Assembly (NCBI RefSeq): GCF_000430785.1
Contig: NZ_AUMR01000019.1
Coordinates: 1 to 64,000 of the forward strand
DNA from: Ectobacillus panaciterrae DSM 19096
Lineage (GTDB): Bacteria > Bacillota > Bacilli > Bacillales > Bacillaceae_G
Length of the DNA: 64,000 bases
Direction of reading: 5' to 3'
The position numbers were made by a program, and so were the translations under genes. Of the stretch, positions 16,896-24,188 are shown one piece after another (the first letter of the stretch is position 1; every line of letters starts with the position of its first letter). Under the pieces are notes generated by a model. The model was given only the letters and a program-made list of their open reading frames with translations. It was not told where the DNA came from and did no database searches.

Positions 16896-17312
16896 CTCGC
16901 CCCAGCCCCCTCTTTCGTTTCTTCCTATAGAAAAAGGGATAGGATATTTATATAGAAGTCCTACCCCTTTGCTTTCTCTTTATGTATGTCTACAGATGCA
17001 TCTCCCGGAACTTTAAGATTGGTTTGTATCAAACCAATCTTGACTTTATCTGTTATGCTCACTCCCCTTCCCTGTCATATATCTAGTGCAAAGCTTGTTT
17101 TAATTGTACTAATATTCTGAAAAATTAACATTAGACAATGAGTTAAAATGTTACATCCCCTCGTTTACCATTATGTAAAAGGGCAATGTCAGAAATTCTA
17201 ACATTAACACCAAGCTTTTACAAAAAAAGACGGCATTCTTGCATATCATACAATCTTCCGTATACATTCATTTTCAGTTCATATTTTTGATCCTTACAAA
17301 CAATATGGATAG
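16896..17312 (-). promoter_or_regulatory. preT leader: attenuator-like hairpin, palindrome and CodY-like box
   Basis: Three structures lie here. (1) At 16929-16973, reverse strand AAAGGGGTAGGA pairs with TCCTATCCCTTT and is followed by TTTTTC, an intrinsic-terminator shape only ~35 bases before preT. (2) At 17015-17041 there is an 11-bp inverted repeat, AAGATTGGTTT/AAACCAATCTT. (3) At 17111-17125 the reverse strand reads ATTTTTCAGAATATT, two mismatches from the CodY consensus AATTTTCWGAAAATT, next to a possible TTGTCT...AATATT promoter. PucR-type control plus nitrogen/GTP-linked CodY repression would fit the pathway. Confidence 0.55.
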
Positions 17313-17342
17313 AAAAGGACGCCTCTCATCAGGCGTCCTTTT
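17313..17342 (-). terminator. Terminator of the protein-kinase-like gene
   Basis: AAAAGGACGCCT pairs with AGGCGTCCTTTT around a 6-base loop; the upstream arm includes the last codons of the gene. Confidence 0.85.
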
Positions 17343-18015
17343 GAAATAATTTTCGCAGTTTTTTATAAAAACGATACGAGTGACGTACCATATCCAAAAG
17401 CAGATAAGGTACAGGTATAGGATATTTATAGAAGAAGGGCAAGTAAATTTTATAATAAGCTCTTACTAAATCTCTCCACTTCGAGTCTTCTCCCTTTTTG
17501 TAAAAGTCGGATACATCGACCACATATCCTTTTCCGTCCTCCATCATTACATTTTTACCGTGAACGTCGTAAGGGTTTAAACCGCGCTTTCTTGCGTAGT
17601 CGAGCGCTTCATTAATATCCTCGATAACACTCTCCGGTATTCGAACACCTTTATGAAAAGCGTCATACAAAGTCATCCCTTTCAACCGCTGTAAAATTAA
17701 ATAATAAGTTTCTTTATGAAGCAAGGATGAATAAGAGGGATGAACGCCGAGCTTTTCGTATACGGCGGCTTCCTTTTCAAGCCCTTCCACGTCGCGCGCA
17801 TACACTTTCACAACCCATTCCTTATGCTGCTGATGCATAAACACCGCTGCATAATTGCCGGTACCAATACATTCCCATTCTTTCGGCACCTTCTTGACAC
17901 GAATGGGATCGTGCGGTTTCTCGCTTCTTATATGCAAATCCTGAAGCAGTGTTGTTTCCACCAGTGCGGTAAAGCTTCGAAGTTCTTTCTCCATTTCCAT
18001 TACATTACAGGTCAT
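17329..18015 (-). CDS. Small protein-kinase-like protein (YrzF/RIO type)
   Basis: A 228-residue protein with protein-kinase hallmarks: a glycine loop CIGTGNYAAVF (about residue 50), the lysine in WVVKVY (about 70), a catalytic-loop variant NPYDVHGKNVMM (about 150) and a metal-binding VVDVSDF (about 168). The C-terminal lobe is short and ends with basic helices. Bacillus YrzF-like putative Ser/Thr kinases look like this. The substrate is unknown. A later in-frame ATG (MEMEKELRSF) is an alternative start. Cytosolic and monocistronic. Confidence 0.75.
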   Translation of the reverse strand: MTCNVMEMEKELRSFTALVETTLLQDLHIRSEKPHDPIRVKKVPKEWECIGTGNYAAVFMHQQHKEWVVKVYARDVEGLEKEAAVYEKLGVHPSYSSLLHKETYYLILQRLKGMTLYDAFHKGVRIPESVIEDINEALDYARKRGLNPYDVHGKNVMMEDGKGYVVDVSDFYKKGEDSKWRDLVRAYYKIYLPFFYKYPIPVPYLLLDMVRHSYRFYKKLRKLFQKDA

Positions 18016-18146
18016 GCGCTATCGTATCACCTGCCCCTCCCGTTGTCATTCTAAACAAAACCCTCAGTTGCTATTATATGTCGAATTAAAATGCTTGCAT
18101 GTAAATTGTACTATGTTCAAGAACGTTTTGTGAACATCTTTCATTT

Positions 18147-18189
18147 GGTGAGCATAGTCACAACTCCGTTCTTGTTTTTTCAGTATGAT
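18147..18189 (+). promoter_or_regulatory. Fnr-type box and promoter of the hemerythrin gene
   Basis: GTGA-N6-TCAC (18148-18161; full site GGTGAGCATAGTCACAA) is centred 29.5 bases before a TATGAT -10 element (18184-18189). That puts the box near -41.5, the class II activation position for CRP/Fnr proteins. The same geometry recurs before the next gene. Confidence 0.75.
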
Positions 18190-18218
18190 ACAAGCAGAAG
18201 ACAAAAGGAGGTTTTTTC

Positions 18219-18746
18219 ATGGGTAAAGGCTGTCATTTATCCCAAAGTGCTGAAATAATGCTATGTCCTGCTTTGCAAAAATTAAAAGATGAGCATATAC
18301 ATTTAAATACTTTAAAGCTCGCATTATTTCAAAATTCATCTGCAATACAGGAAGAACCGAAAAATGCCTTTTTAAAAATAGCTGAGCTTCGTAAACAAGT
18401 TTTGGCGTTTTTATACGTACTAGAGCTGCATTCCAAAAAAGAAGAAGACGTTCTGTTTGAAATGATGGCAAACTATATCGGTAAAGAGATGGGACCGATT
18501 GCAGTTATGGAATACGAGCATGAGCAAGCCAAATTAAATATAGCGGCATTTCTGGAAAAAACTGATAACCCCTCCCTTGCATTGACAGAGGAAAGCACCG
18601 TTCGTCTTGTGCAGTTCATCATAAATGCGTGTACCATTTTGACAGATCACTTTATGAAGGAAGAACGAGTGTTATTCCCGATGGCTGAGCAGATGCTTTC
18701 ATTGGAGGAAAAAGAGGAAGTGTATAAACGAGTTGAAGCTATGTAG
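18219..18746 (+). CDS. Hemerythrin-like domain protein
   Basis: A 175-residue all-helical protein with hemerythrin-type metal ligands: KDEHIHLNTLK near the start, LELHSKKEEDVLFE in the middle, YEHEQAKLN, then ILTDHFMKEERVLFPMAE. This H...HxxxE...H...HxxxE order is the di-iron signature of oxygen/NO-handling hemerythrins. AAAGGAGG precedes the ATG. It probably scavenges or senses O2, NO or iron under low oxygen. A terminator separates it from scdA, but both have Fnr-type promoters. Confidence 0.85.
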   Translation: MGKGCHLSQSAEIMLCPALQKLKDEHIHLNTLKLALFQNSSAIQEEPKNAFLKIAELRKQVLAFLYVLELHSKKEEDVLFEMMANYIGKEMGPIAVMEYEHEQAKLNIAAFLEKTDNPSLALTEESTVRLVQFIINACTILTDHFMKEERVLFPMAEQMLSLEEKEEVYKRVEAM

Positions 18747-18757
18747 CGATATATGGA

Positions 18758-18788
18758 AGCATCCTTTCACTAAGAAGGATGTTTTTTT
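18758..18788 (+). terminator. Intrinsic terminator of the hemerythrin gene
   Basis: CATCCTT/AAGGATG stem followed by seven T residues, 12 bases after the stop codon. Confidence 0.88.
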
Positions 18789-18857
18789 CTGTCTAGACAA
18801 GATAAAAAATAATTGTCACAGCATGCAGGAAATTCGTAACAAAGTGTTAACGACTAT

Positions 18858-18900
18858 TGTGAGCCGCATCACTCTCTCCCTCTTTCATCTTCGGTATGCT
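18858..18900 (+). promoter_or_regulatory. Fnr box and promoter of scdA
   Basis: TGTGA-GCCGCA-TCACT (18858-18873) matches the B. subtilis Fnr consensus TGTGA-N6-TCACT exactly. A TATGCT -10 (18895-18900) lies 29.5 bases after its centre, again placing the box at about -41.5. Confidence 0.85.
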
Positions 18901-18936
18901 GAATTTGTAAATAAATCGGAGTCAGAGGTGACAGGA

Positions 18937-19638
18937 ATGAATACACAATTCACAAGCGAATCTCGTGTTGGAGATGCTGTAGCTGTATTTCCAAAAGCAA
19001 GCGATCTTTTTAAAGCAAACCGGATCGATTTTTGCTGCGGCGGCAACAAAACAATTGAAGAAGCAACAAAAGATAAGTCCGTTTCTATAAATGAGTTACT
19101 TTTTACATTAAATTCTCTTTACAGTCAGTACACCGCATCCGAAAATGAGCAAAACTGGAATGAAGCAAGCTTTTCCGCCATTATCGATCATATTGTCCAT
19201 ACGCATCATAGCTATTTGAATGAGGAACTCCCGCAGCTCAGCCCGTACGTCACGAAGGTATTCCGTGTTCATGGACAACATCAGTCTCATCTCGCGCTAG
19301 TACATTCACTCTACCATCATCTTAAAACAGAGCTGGAACAGCATACAATAAAAGAAGAAGTCAGCATCTTCCCTCTCATTATGGAATATGAACAAAATCC
19401 TACGCCGGAAAACTTGGCAAAAGCAACTGCTGCTTTAGATGAGCTGGAATCTGAGCATGATCAAGCAGGCTCTATCATCAAGCAGCTTCGCGAAATCACA
19501 TTTGACTTCACCCCCCCGGAAGGCGCTTGCCGTACGTATCAAATGGTATATAAGCGTTTGGAGGAACTGGAATCAGACTTGTTCCAGCATGTTCATCTGG
19601 AGAACAATATATTATTTAAACGATTATCAGCTCTATAA
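18937..19638 (+). CDS. scdA: Iron-sulphur cluster repair di-iron protein, ScdA/RIC family
   Basis: A 233-residue protein with the N-terminal ScdA domain (VGDAVAVFPKASDLFKANRIDFCCGGNKTIEEA, with the CC motif) and a C-terminal hemerythrin-like di-iron domain (HHSYLNEELPQL, HGQHQSHLALV, HTIKEEVSIFP, LESEHDQAG, HVHLENNILF). ATG 18937 is chosen because AGAGGTGACAGGA precedes it and because family members begin close to this point; a longer frame has no support. RIC proteins repair Fe-S clusters damaged by nitric oxide or oxidants. The exact Fnr box upstream predicts induction without oxygen. Confidence 0.94.
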   Translation: MNTQFTSESRVGDAVAVFPKASDLFKANRIDFCCGGNKTIEEATKDKSVSINELLFTLNSLYSQYTASENEQNWNEASFSAIIDHIVHTHHSYLNEELPQLSPYVTKVFRVHGQHQSHLALVHSLYHHLKTELEQHTIKEEVSIFPLIMEYEQNPTPENLAKATAALDELESEHDQAGSIIKQLREITFDFTPPEGACRTYQMVYKRLEELESDLFQHVHLENNILFKRLSAL

Positions 19639-19648
19639 GCTGCTACTT

Positions 19649-19684
19649 CAAAGGACTCATTTCAAAAGAAATGGGTCCTTTTAT
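19649..19684 (+). terminator. Intrinsic terminator of scdA
   Basis: AAAGGACTCATTTC pairs with GAAATGGGTCCTTTT, ending in TTTTA. Confidence 0.88.
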
Positions 19685-19779
19685 CATTCACTTGCAAATC
19701 CATGTTCATAACATATTGAACATTATCAATATAGTAACTATAATTTGTTGTATAGCAGAGTTACAGAAAGGTGGTCCTA

Positions 19780-20421
19780 TTGAAAAACAGAGTAGCTTTA
19801 TACGATATCATTTTCTTTCTTGTATTCCCTCTGGTCGTCTGGAATTACGGCAGAGACATGATTGGCGATTATTATGCGATGCTGCTGTCATCTGCGCCCG
19901 GCATCATTTACAGCGTCTTCCGATTCGTAGCCTTGAAGCAGTTCAATGTATTCGGCATTTTCATGCTGGTGAATCTTGTTGTCGGGGCACTGGTAGATGT
20001 ACTGGCCGGATCGGCTATTCAGCTGTTATGGAATAACGTTTATTATGCGTATACGCTAGGGGCCGTCTTCTTCCTTACAATCATCATCAAAAAACCAATC
20101 GCTTTATATTTTGCATTAGATATCGTGGAGCTGCAAGGACAAAACCGCCAGCACATGAAACCGTTATTTATGAAAAAGAAACTTTTTTCTATTTTTCAGC
20201 TCATCACGCTTGGCTTTGTTATTCGTGACATTGTGCTTGCAAGTATTAAAGTATGGCTTATTCTCCGCTACGGCGTGGACGCTTTTGACAAAGGCATTAT
20301 ACTGAGACAGGCCTTGAACTGGGCATTTTCAGCTGTCTTCGTACTAGGCTTTTTATATGTAGCGAAAGCAGCGCAGGAAGTGGCTCCGGACAGCGAGCAA
20401 GCATTGGAAGAAAGCAACTGA
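19780..20421 (+). CDS. Integral membrane protein, VC0807-like
   Basis: A 213-residue protein with about six hydrophobic helices (for example YDIIFFLVFPLVVW, PGIIYSVFRFVAL, FGIFMLVNLVVGALVDVLAG and AYTLGAVFFLTIII). The overall pattern matches the uncharacterised VC0807 family, sometimes linked to intracellular septation-type proteins. TTG 19780 is preferred: AAAGGTGG lies just before it, while an earlier GTG sits inside that site. Function unknown. Followed by a strong terminator. Confidence 0.65.
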   Translation: MKNRVALYDIIFFLVFPLVVWNYGRDMIGDYYAMLLSSAPGIIYSVFRFVALKQFNVFGIFMLVNLVVGALVDVLAGSAIQLLWNNVYYAYTLGAVFFLTIIIKKPIALYFALDIVELQGQNRQHMKPLFMKKKLFSIFQLITLGFVIRDIVLASIKVWLILRYGVDAFDKGIILRQALNWAFSAVFVLGFLYVAKAAQEVAPDSEQALEESN

Positions 20422-20441
20422 ACACGTTCAGTTGCTTTTTT
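20411..20441 (+). terminator. Terminator of the membrane protein gene
   Basis: AAGCAACTGAAC/GTTCAGTTGCTT stem followed by T6; the left arm uses the last codons. Confidence 0.9.
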
Positions 20442-20553
20442 AATGGCTCAGGTTTATTGCGATATATAAACTTATGAAAATTTTTTCTTCATTCTCCAAA
20501 CAAGATATGTATGCTGCTCTTCCTTCAATCTTTATTTCATTTCGCAAAACAAA

Positions 20554-20630
20554 CACTCCCTTATTTTTGAGTTTGAGATGATTATGAATATCTACTAATA
20601 GCTTTTAAAACAAAAACATCTAAGGGAGTG
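20554..20630. repeat. 77-bp region with 10-bp terminal inverted repeats
   Basis: CACTCCCTTA (20554-20563) and TAAGGGAGTG (20621-20630) are exact inverted repeats around an AT-rich, non-coding 57 bases. It could be a tiny palindromic repeat or a cruciform; no function is visible. The rest of 20442-20670 holds nothing I recognise. Confidence 0.4.
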
Positions 20631-20672
20631 GAGGATGTAGTAATCTTCGGTCTTTTAAAAGAGGAATGGAAA

Positions 20673-20704
20673 GAGAAAACACACTAGCTCTTTAGTGTGT
20701 TTTC
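20673..20704 (-). terminator. Terminator of the GNAT gene
   Basis: AGAAAACACACTA pairs with TAGTGTGTTTTCT; the first arm lies in the last codons of the gene on the reverse strand. Confidence 0.85.
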
Positions 20705-21153
20705 TGCGTTTCACGATTTTCCTTGCGCCAATCAATCATCTCATGCCGCTTCCCTGTTTTCGTGAACCCGGCCTTCTCCAAAACACGGATTGAAGCCGCA
20801 TTCGTTTCCAAGCATTCCGCGAGTACAGTTGAGACCTTCTCCGTGCCGAACGCCCACGTTACAAGCGCCGTTACCGCTTCGGTCGCATAGCCTTTTTTCT
20901 GAACGGCCGGCAGTATGCCGTAACCGATTTCCACTTCTCTTTCCTCATTCGGCTTTCCTTTAAAGCCAAGATCACCGACCACTCGGTTTGTTTCCTTTTC
21001 CATAACATACCACACGCCCCAGCCAGACATATCCGGATTTTGTCTGAGCTCCTTCAAATACATCATTATATGGTCGCCTGCTTCATAATCCTTCTCTTTC
21101 ACTAAATCCCGCGTACATGGAAGGATTATGAGTCTATTTGTTGTGATTTGCAT
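20692..21153 (-). CDS. GNAT-family N-acetyltransferase, RimJ/RimL type
   Basis: A 153-residue acetyltransferase beginning MQITTNRLIILP, as RimJ/RimL-type members do. It has the acetyl-CoA motif A region VEIGYGILPAVQKKGYATEAV (Q/RxxGxG/A variant QKKGYA) and motif B NAASIRVLEKAGF. It is slightly shorter than the common ~180 residues in the part before motif A. It could acetylate a protein N-terminus, an amino acid or a small molecule; no context helps. Confidence 0.88.
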   Translation of the reverse strand: MQITTNRLIILPCTRDLVKEKDYEAGDHIMMYLKELRQNPDMSGWGVWYVMEKETNRVVGDLGFKGKPNEEREVEIGYGILPAVQKKGYATEAVTALVTWAFGTEKVSTVLAECLETNAASIRVLEKAGFTKTGKRHEMIDWRKENRETQKTH

Positions 21154-21370
21154 GTGTGATTCTCCTTCGTTTCATTTCTATCTTTATTTTATTTCTGTGC
21201 TGTTTCTTTTATATCCTTCTATTATTTAGTATTTCTAACAGCAATACAGTAAATGAAATTCGAAAACTATATATCTCACTTTAATATAAGGATGGTACTG
21301 CTTTAGCTTTTGTATTTCCGAATAAGATTGTATTTACAAAGTAACGGTCACTATCCATGTGGTGGTCGTT
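21154..21370. other. AT-rich intergenic region
   Basis: Upstream of the GNAT gene. It contains its leader and no ORF, repeat or terminator that I can support, apart from short homopolymer runs. Confidence 0.4.
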
Positions 21371-21563
21371 CTATTTAACTACGTTATCCTCACCACGATC
21401 TGCAGCTTTCTTATCCCAAATATAAGAAGAAAACTCTCGAGACGCTTATCTTCATATAGAACTTCATTGACTTTAACTTCAGCAAAACACCCTAATTTTC
21501 TATAAAATTCAATTGAAGTTCCATAACATCCGGATTGAAGTTATCATAAGTTGTTAATAACAT
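21371..21563 (-). pseudogene. Frameshifted small gene, possibly acetyltransferase-like
   Basis: An ATG at 21563 follows AGAGGGG, and the frame starts MLLTTYDNFNPDV. After a slip it continues as GTSIEFYRKLGCFAEVKVNE and VLYEDKRL, and after a second slip as SSYIWDKKAADRGEDNVVK with TAG at 21371. The SIEFYRKLG block resembles the motif B of GNAT enzymes, but the family is not certain. Two frameshifts in about 60 codons indicate decay. Confidence 0.4.
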
Positions 21564-21679
21564 TGAAATCCCCTCTGATTTTTAGGAATTTGAAAATATA
21601 ATTTTTATGAAATTGAAGGAATTTCCTTTATTTTTGTCGAAATACATCTGAATACATAAATTACTGGAGATGAAATACT

Positions 21680-21961
21680 ATGAAATTTGATGGAGCTATA
21701 GTTAGTGAGCAAGGTGTAAAGTTTGCAATTGCTGTTGTAGAAAATGGTGTATTTTATAACTCGGACAGTTACATTGATCAAATCCGAAACCGCTTTGTGC
21801 CTTATTTTCCAGATGTACCTATCCTGCTGATGAGTACAGATCGTAAAGGTAGAATCGTGTACCACGGCAGAACGGACCTTACATTAATTCTCGCAGGTCT
21901 CGATTTCAGGAAGATTAATTGGAAAAGATATAATGCAAATGACCTTAAAAGCCACCTTTAG
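21680..21961 (+). CDS. Small hypothetical protein of Bacillus type
   Basis: A 93-residue protein (MKFDGAIVSEQGVKFAIAVV...YFPDVPILLMSTDRKGRIVYHGRTDL...INWKRY). I have an impression of similar short proteins of unknown function in Bacillus, but name none. GGAGATG precedes the ATG. Its last ~10 codons run into the truncated transposase fragment on the other strand, so the original C-terminus may have been altered by that insertion. Confidence 0.6.
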   Translation: MKFDGAIVSEQGVKFAIAVVENGVFYNSDSYIDQIRNRFVPYFPDVPILLMSTDRKGRIVYHGRTDLTLILAGLDFRKINWKRYNANDLKSHL

Positions 21962-22234
21962 TGAGGTGGTTTTTATGATAAGTAAGGACTGTTTCCCCCG
22001 CTTATCAATCAAGGCTGATTCACCGTGTTCCCGATATCGACGCATCCACACTTTAATCTGATCTTTGTCTACAATTCCCAACTCCGCTGCAACTTCTCGC
22101 TTCAATTTTCCCTCTATTCGCATACGAACAGCCTGTAACTTTGTCTCAAACGAGTAACTTTTGAACCTTTGTCCTTTTTTCGCCTTATTTACTTGATAAA
22201 GTACTTTATTGTACTGTCTGATCAGGTCCTGCAC
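21884..22234 (-). pseudogene. IS3-family OrfA (transposase helix-turn-helix), truncated
   Basis: The reverse strand encodes YNKVLYQVNKAKKGQRFKSY and FETKLQAVRMRIEGKLKREV followed by AAELGIVDKDQIKVWMRRYREHGESALIDKRGK, the N-terminal helix-turn-helix of an IS150/IS3-type OrfA. After RGK the similarity stops and the frame reads through into the neighbouring gene's complement. No orfB or DDE domain follows, so this is the dead 5' end of an insertion sequence. Confidence 0.82.
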
Positions 22235-22379
22235 CGCTTCTCACTCCTTCCCCACCAAATCAAGTTTTTATCTTGTCTTCCCCTAAAAATTTTTCTATAA
22301 AAGCTATCCTATATTCAGAACATTCCCCCAAACCTCTTAACTTCCATTTGAATATCCTATTAAAACGAATATAAGGAAG

Positions 22380-22871
22380 TTGAAAATATTAGGAAATTCA
22401 CATCTCCAAAAAGCAGATATCATCCTTGTTAAAGGGGCATATTTGATAGATACAGGGATTAAACTTATTACACACTCTCAATTTAGTCATGTTGCTTTAG
22501 TTTCCAATCCAGACACTATGGAAATTATTGAAGCAACGCCAATGGGTGTAATTCGGAATTCTATTAATCAATACACTGGCTACACGTCTGTATTTCGTTT
22601 AAAAACCCTTACTACTGGACAAGCAGCAAATATTGTAAAGTATGCAGAACAACAACTTGGTAAACCCTATGACTTCGGAGAGATTGTACACCAGTTTCTT
22701 AGGTATATCTTTCATGTCCCTGATAACCATGTAGAAAAAACACGTTTTATCTGTTCAACATTAGTAAATGCTGCATATTTAAGCGAGAGAATAAAATTAA
22801 CGAAGCAAAACTTACCTTCCCCTGAAGATATCTACGAATCTACTTTATTAACCAAGGTAGCCGATATATAA
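22380..22871 (+). CDS. Permuted papain-like (NlpC/P60 superfamily, YiiX-type) protein
   Basis: A 163-residue protein with the order typical of permuted NlpC/P60 enzymes: KADIILVKGAYLIDTGIKLITHSQFSHVALV near the N-terminus (catalytic His in FSHVAL) and RFICSTLVNAAY later (catalytic Cys in ICSTLV), with QLGKPYDFGEIVHQ between. Members are lipid or peptide-bond hydrolases/acyltransferases. TTG 22380 is the only usable start but sits close to AAGGAAG. No signal peptide, so probably cytosolic. It lies among decayed mobile DNA and may be horizontally acquired. Confidence 0.75.
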   Translation: MKILGNSHLQKADIILVKGAYLIDTGIKLITHSQFSHVALVSNPDTMEIIEATPMGVIRNSINQYTGYTSVFRLKTLTTGQAANIVKYAEQQLGKPYDFGEIVHQFLRYIFHVPDNHVEKTRFICSTLVNAAYLSERIKLTKQNLPSPEDIYESTLLTKVADI

Positions 22872-22909
22872 GTCTTGTGAACTCCCCTATTAGGGTGGTT
22901 CTTGTCCTT

Positions 22910-23137
22910 TTATTCATATATATTTCCTTTTATTGAGCTGTTTATCCGTTTCATGCAAAATGGATTTTTTATAAAGGAGTCTGGCAGCGGTATATTCCAG
23001 AGCACTTTATTACAAGCGTCCTTAATCACCTTTATGTAGTTGTCGGCGTCTGGCTTGGATATAGGACGCAAGATACCTTGTTCAGCTTGCAGCTTCTTTT
23101 TGTTAGAAACACATGTGCCAATGTTAGCAAAGCGGTT
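22910..23137 (-). pseudogene. RusA-like Holliday junction resolvase remnant
   Basis: One reverse-strand frame reads NKKKLQAEQGILRPISKPDA followed by DNYIKVIKDACNKVLWN, the conserved KPDxDNxxK core of phage RusA endonucleases, and ends in TAA at 22910. There is no start, the N-terminal part is absent, and the C-terminal active-site DD region is replaced. This is a prophage relic. Confidence 0.65.
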
Positions 23138-23229
23138 TTCCTTTATCGAAAAACCGCTTTATATCAACTATTTATAGTAGCCAGATTGCGAATCATGTGG
23201 TATCTTGTAGAAAAAGGAGGGATTTTCTC

Positions 23230-23985
23230 ATGAGATACGCAATTGTTACTGGAACGTCCCGCGGTCTTGGAGAAGCTGTCGTGCGTCAGCTTCTGGAACA
23301 AGAAGTGATTGTATTTTCTATTTCCAGAAGCCGCAATATAGAGCTTGAGGAAATGGCAAAGGAAAACGGAACGTTGTTTTATCCTTTCAGCTTTGATTTG
23401 CATACCTCATATGAAATTGAAGAGCTAATGAATGAGGTATTCTCACTCATGGATGTTGACAGCGCGAATGCCATTTACTTAATCAACAACGCTGGCATGC
23501 TTGCGCCAATGAAGCCGATTGAACGCGCTGAAGCAAGCACACTCATTGAGAATGTCCACGTGAATTTGCTTGCGCCGATGCTGTTGACTTCTGAGTTTCT
23601 AAAACGCACGCACGAAGCTCCTCTGGATAAGCGCATTGTGAATATCTCGTCCGGCGCCGGGAAGAATCCGTACTACGGATGGGGTGCATATTGTACGACA
23701 AAAGCAGGTATTGATATGTTTACGCGTTGTGTAGCTATGGAAGAGGAAGGAAAAGAATACCCTGCAAAAGTGATTTCCTTTGCGCCAGGTGTAATAGATA
23801 CAGATATGCAGGCAGAAATACGCAATACGAACAAAGAAGATTTTACTAACTTAGATCGGTTTCTTGCCCTAAAAAAAGAGGGAAAACTGCTATCTCCGAA
23901 TTACGTTGCGCAAGCGGTTGTTAAGCTGTTGGAAACGGATGATTTCGAGCACGGCGGAATCGTTCGCATCGATGAAAGAGATTAA
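23230..23985 (+). CDS. Short-chain dehydrogenase, YueD/benzil reductase type
   Basis: A 251-residue SDR. TGTSRGLGEAV (NADPH-binding TGxxxGxG, residues ~7-17), INNAGM (near 90), the catalytic Ser in NISSGAGKN and the YCTTK Tyr/Lys pair are all present. The overall sequence matches the sepiapterin-reductase-like YueD group, for which a Bacillus cereus enzyme reduces benzil to (S)-benzoin. AAAGGAGGG gives the start at ATG 23230. The physiological substrate is unknown. Confidence 0.88.
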   Translation: MRYAIVTGTSRGLGEAVVRQLLEQEVIVFSISRSRNIELEEMAKENGTLFYPFSFDLHTSYEIEELMNEVFSLMDVDSANAIYLINNAGMLAPMKPIERAEASTLIENVHVNLLAPMLLTSEFLKRTHEAPLDKRIVNISSGAGKNPYYGWGAYCTTKAGIDMFTRCVAMEEEGKEYPAKVISFAPGVIDTDMQAEIRNTNKEDFTNLDRFLALKKEGKLLSPNYVAQAVVKLLETDDFEHGGIVRIDERD

Positions 23986-24008
23986 AGAACTATGGTACAG
24001 TACGGTTA

Positions 24009-24101
24009 AATGTATATGCCGTATATGCCCACAACGAAAAAGCTATCAGATTATACGCAATTGGCTTTAGCAATCTTTGCGCTATGGAAAGGCCCATTTA
24101 A
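24009..24101 (+). pseudogene. C-terminal fragment of a GNAT acetyltransferase
   Basis: The frame VYAHNEKAIRLYAIGFSNLC AMERPI then TAA contains the NEKAIRLYxxxGF motif B of GNAT enzymes, but no upstream domain or start codon remains. Confidence 0.55.
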
Positions 24102-24145
24102 CTACGCTGCGAGGTATTCATGGCTTAAAGTCTACACCATGAATT

Positions 24146-24183
24146 AAAAAAGGAAGCCTTAGATTAATAGGCTTTCTTTTTTT
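24146..24183. terminator. Bidirectional terminator downstream of thrS
   Basis: AAAAAAGGAAGCCT and AGGCTTTCTTTTTTT form a stem with A and T tracts on both sides, suited to ending thrS from the right and anything from the left. Confidence 0.85.
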
Positions 24184-24188
24184 GCTTG

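Noticed and set aside
16896-17312. A purine or other known riboswitch before preT
   Set aside because: No conserved aptamer core was seen; only the hairpin, palindrome and CodY-like box are supported.
20554-20630. The inverted repeat as a CRISPR or phage attachment site
   Set aside because: There is only one pair of arms, no repeated units and no integrase nearby.
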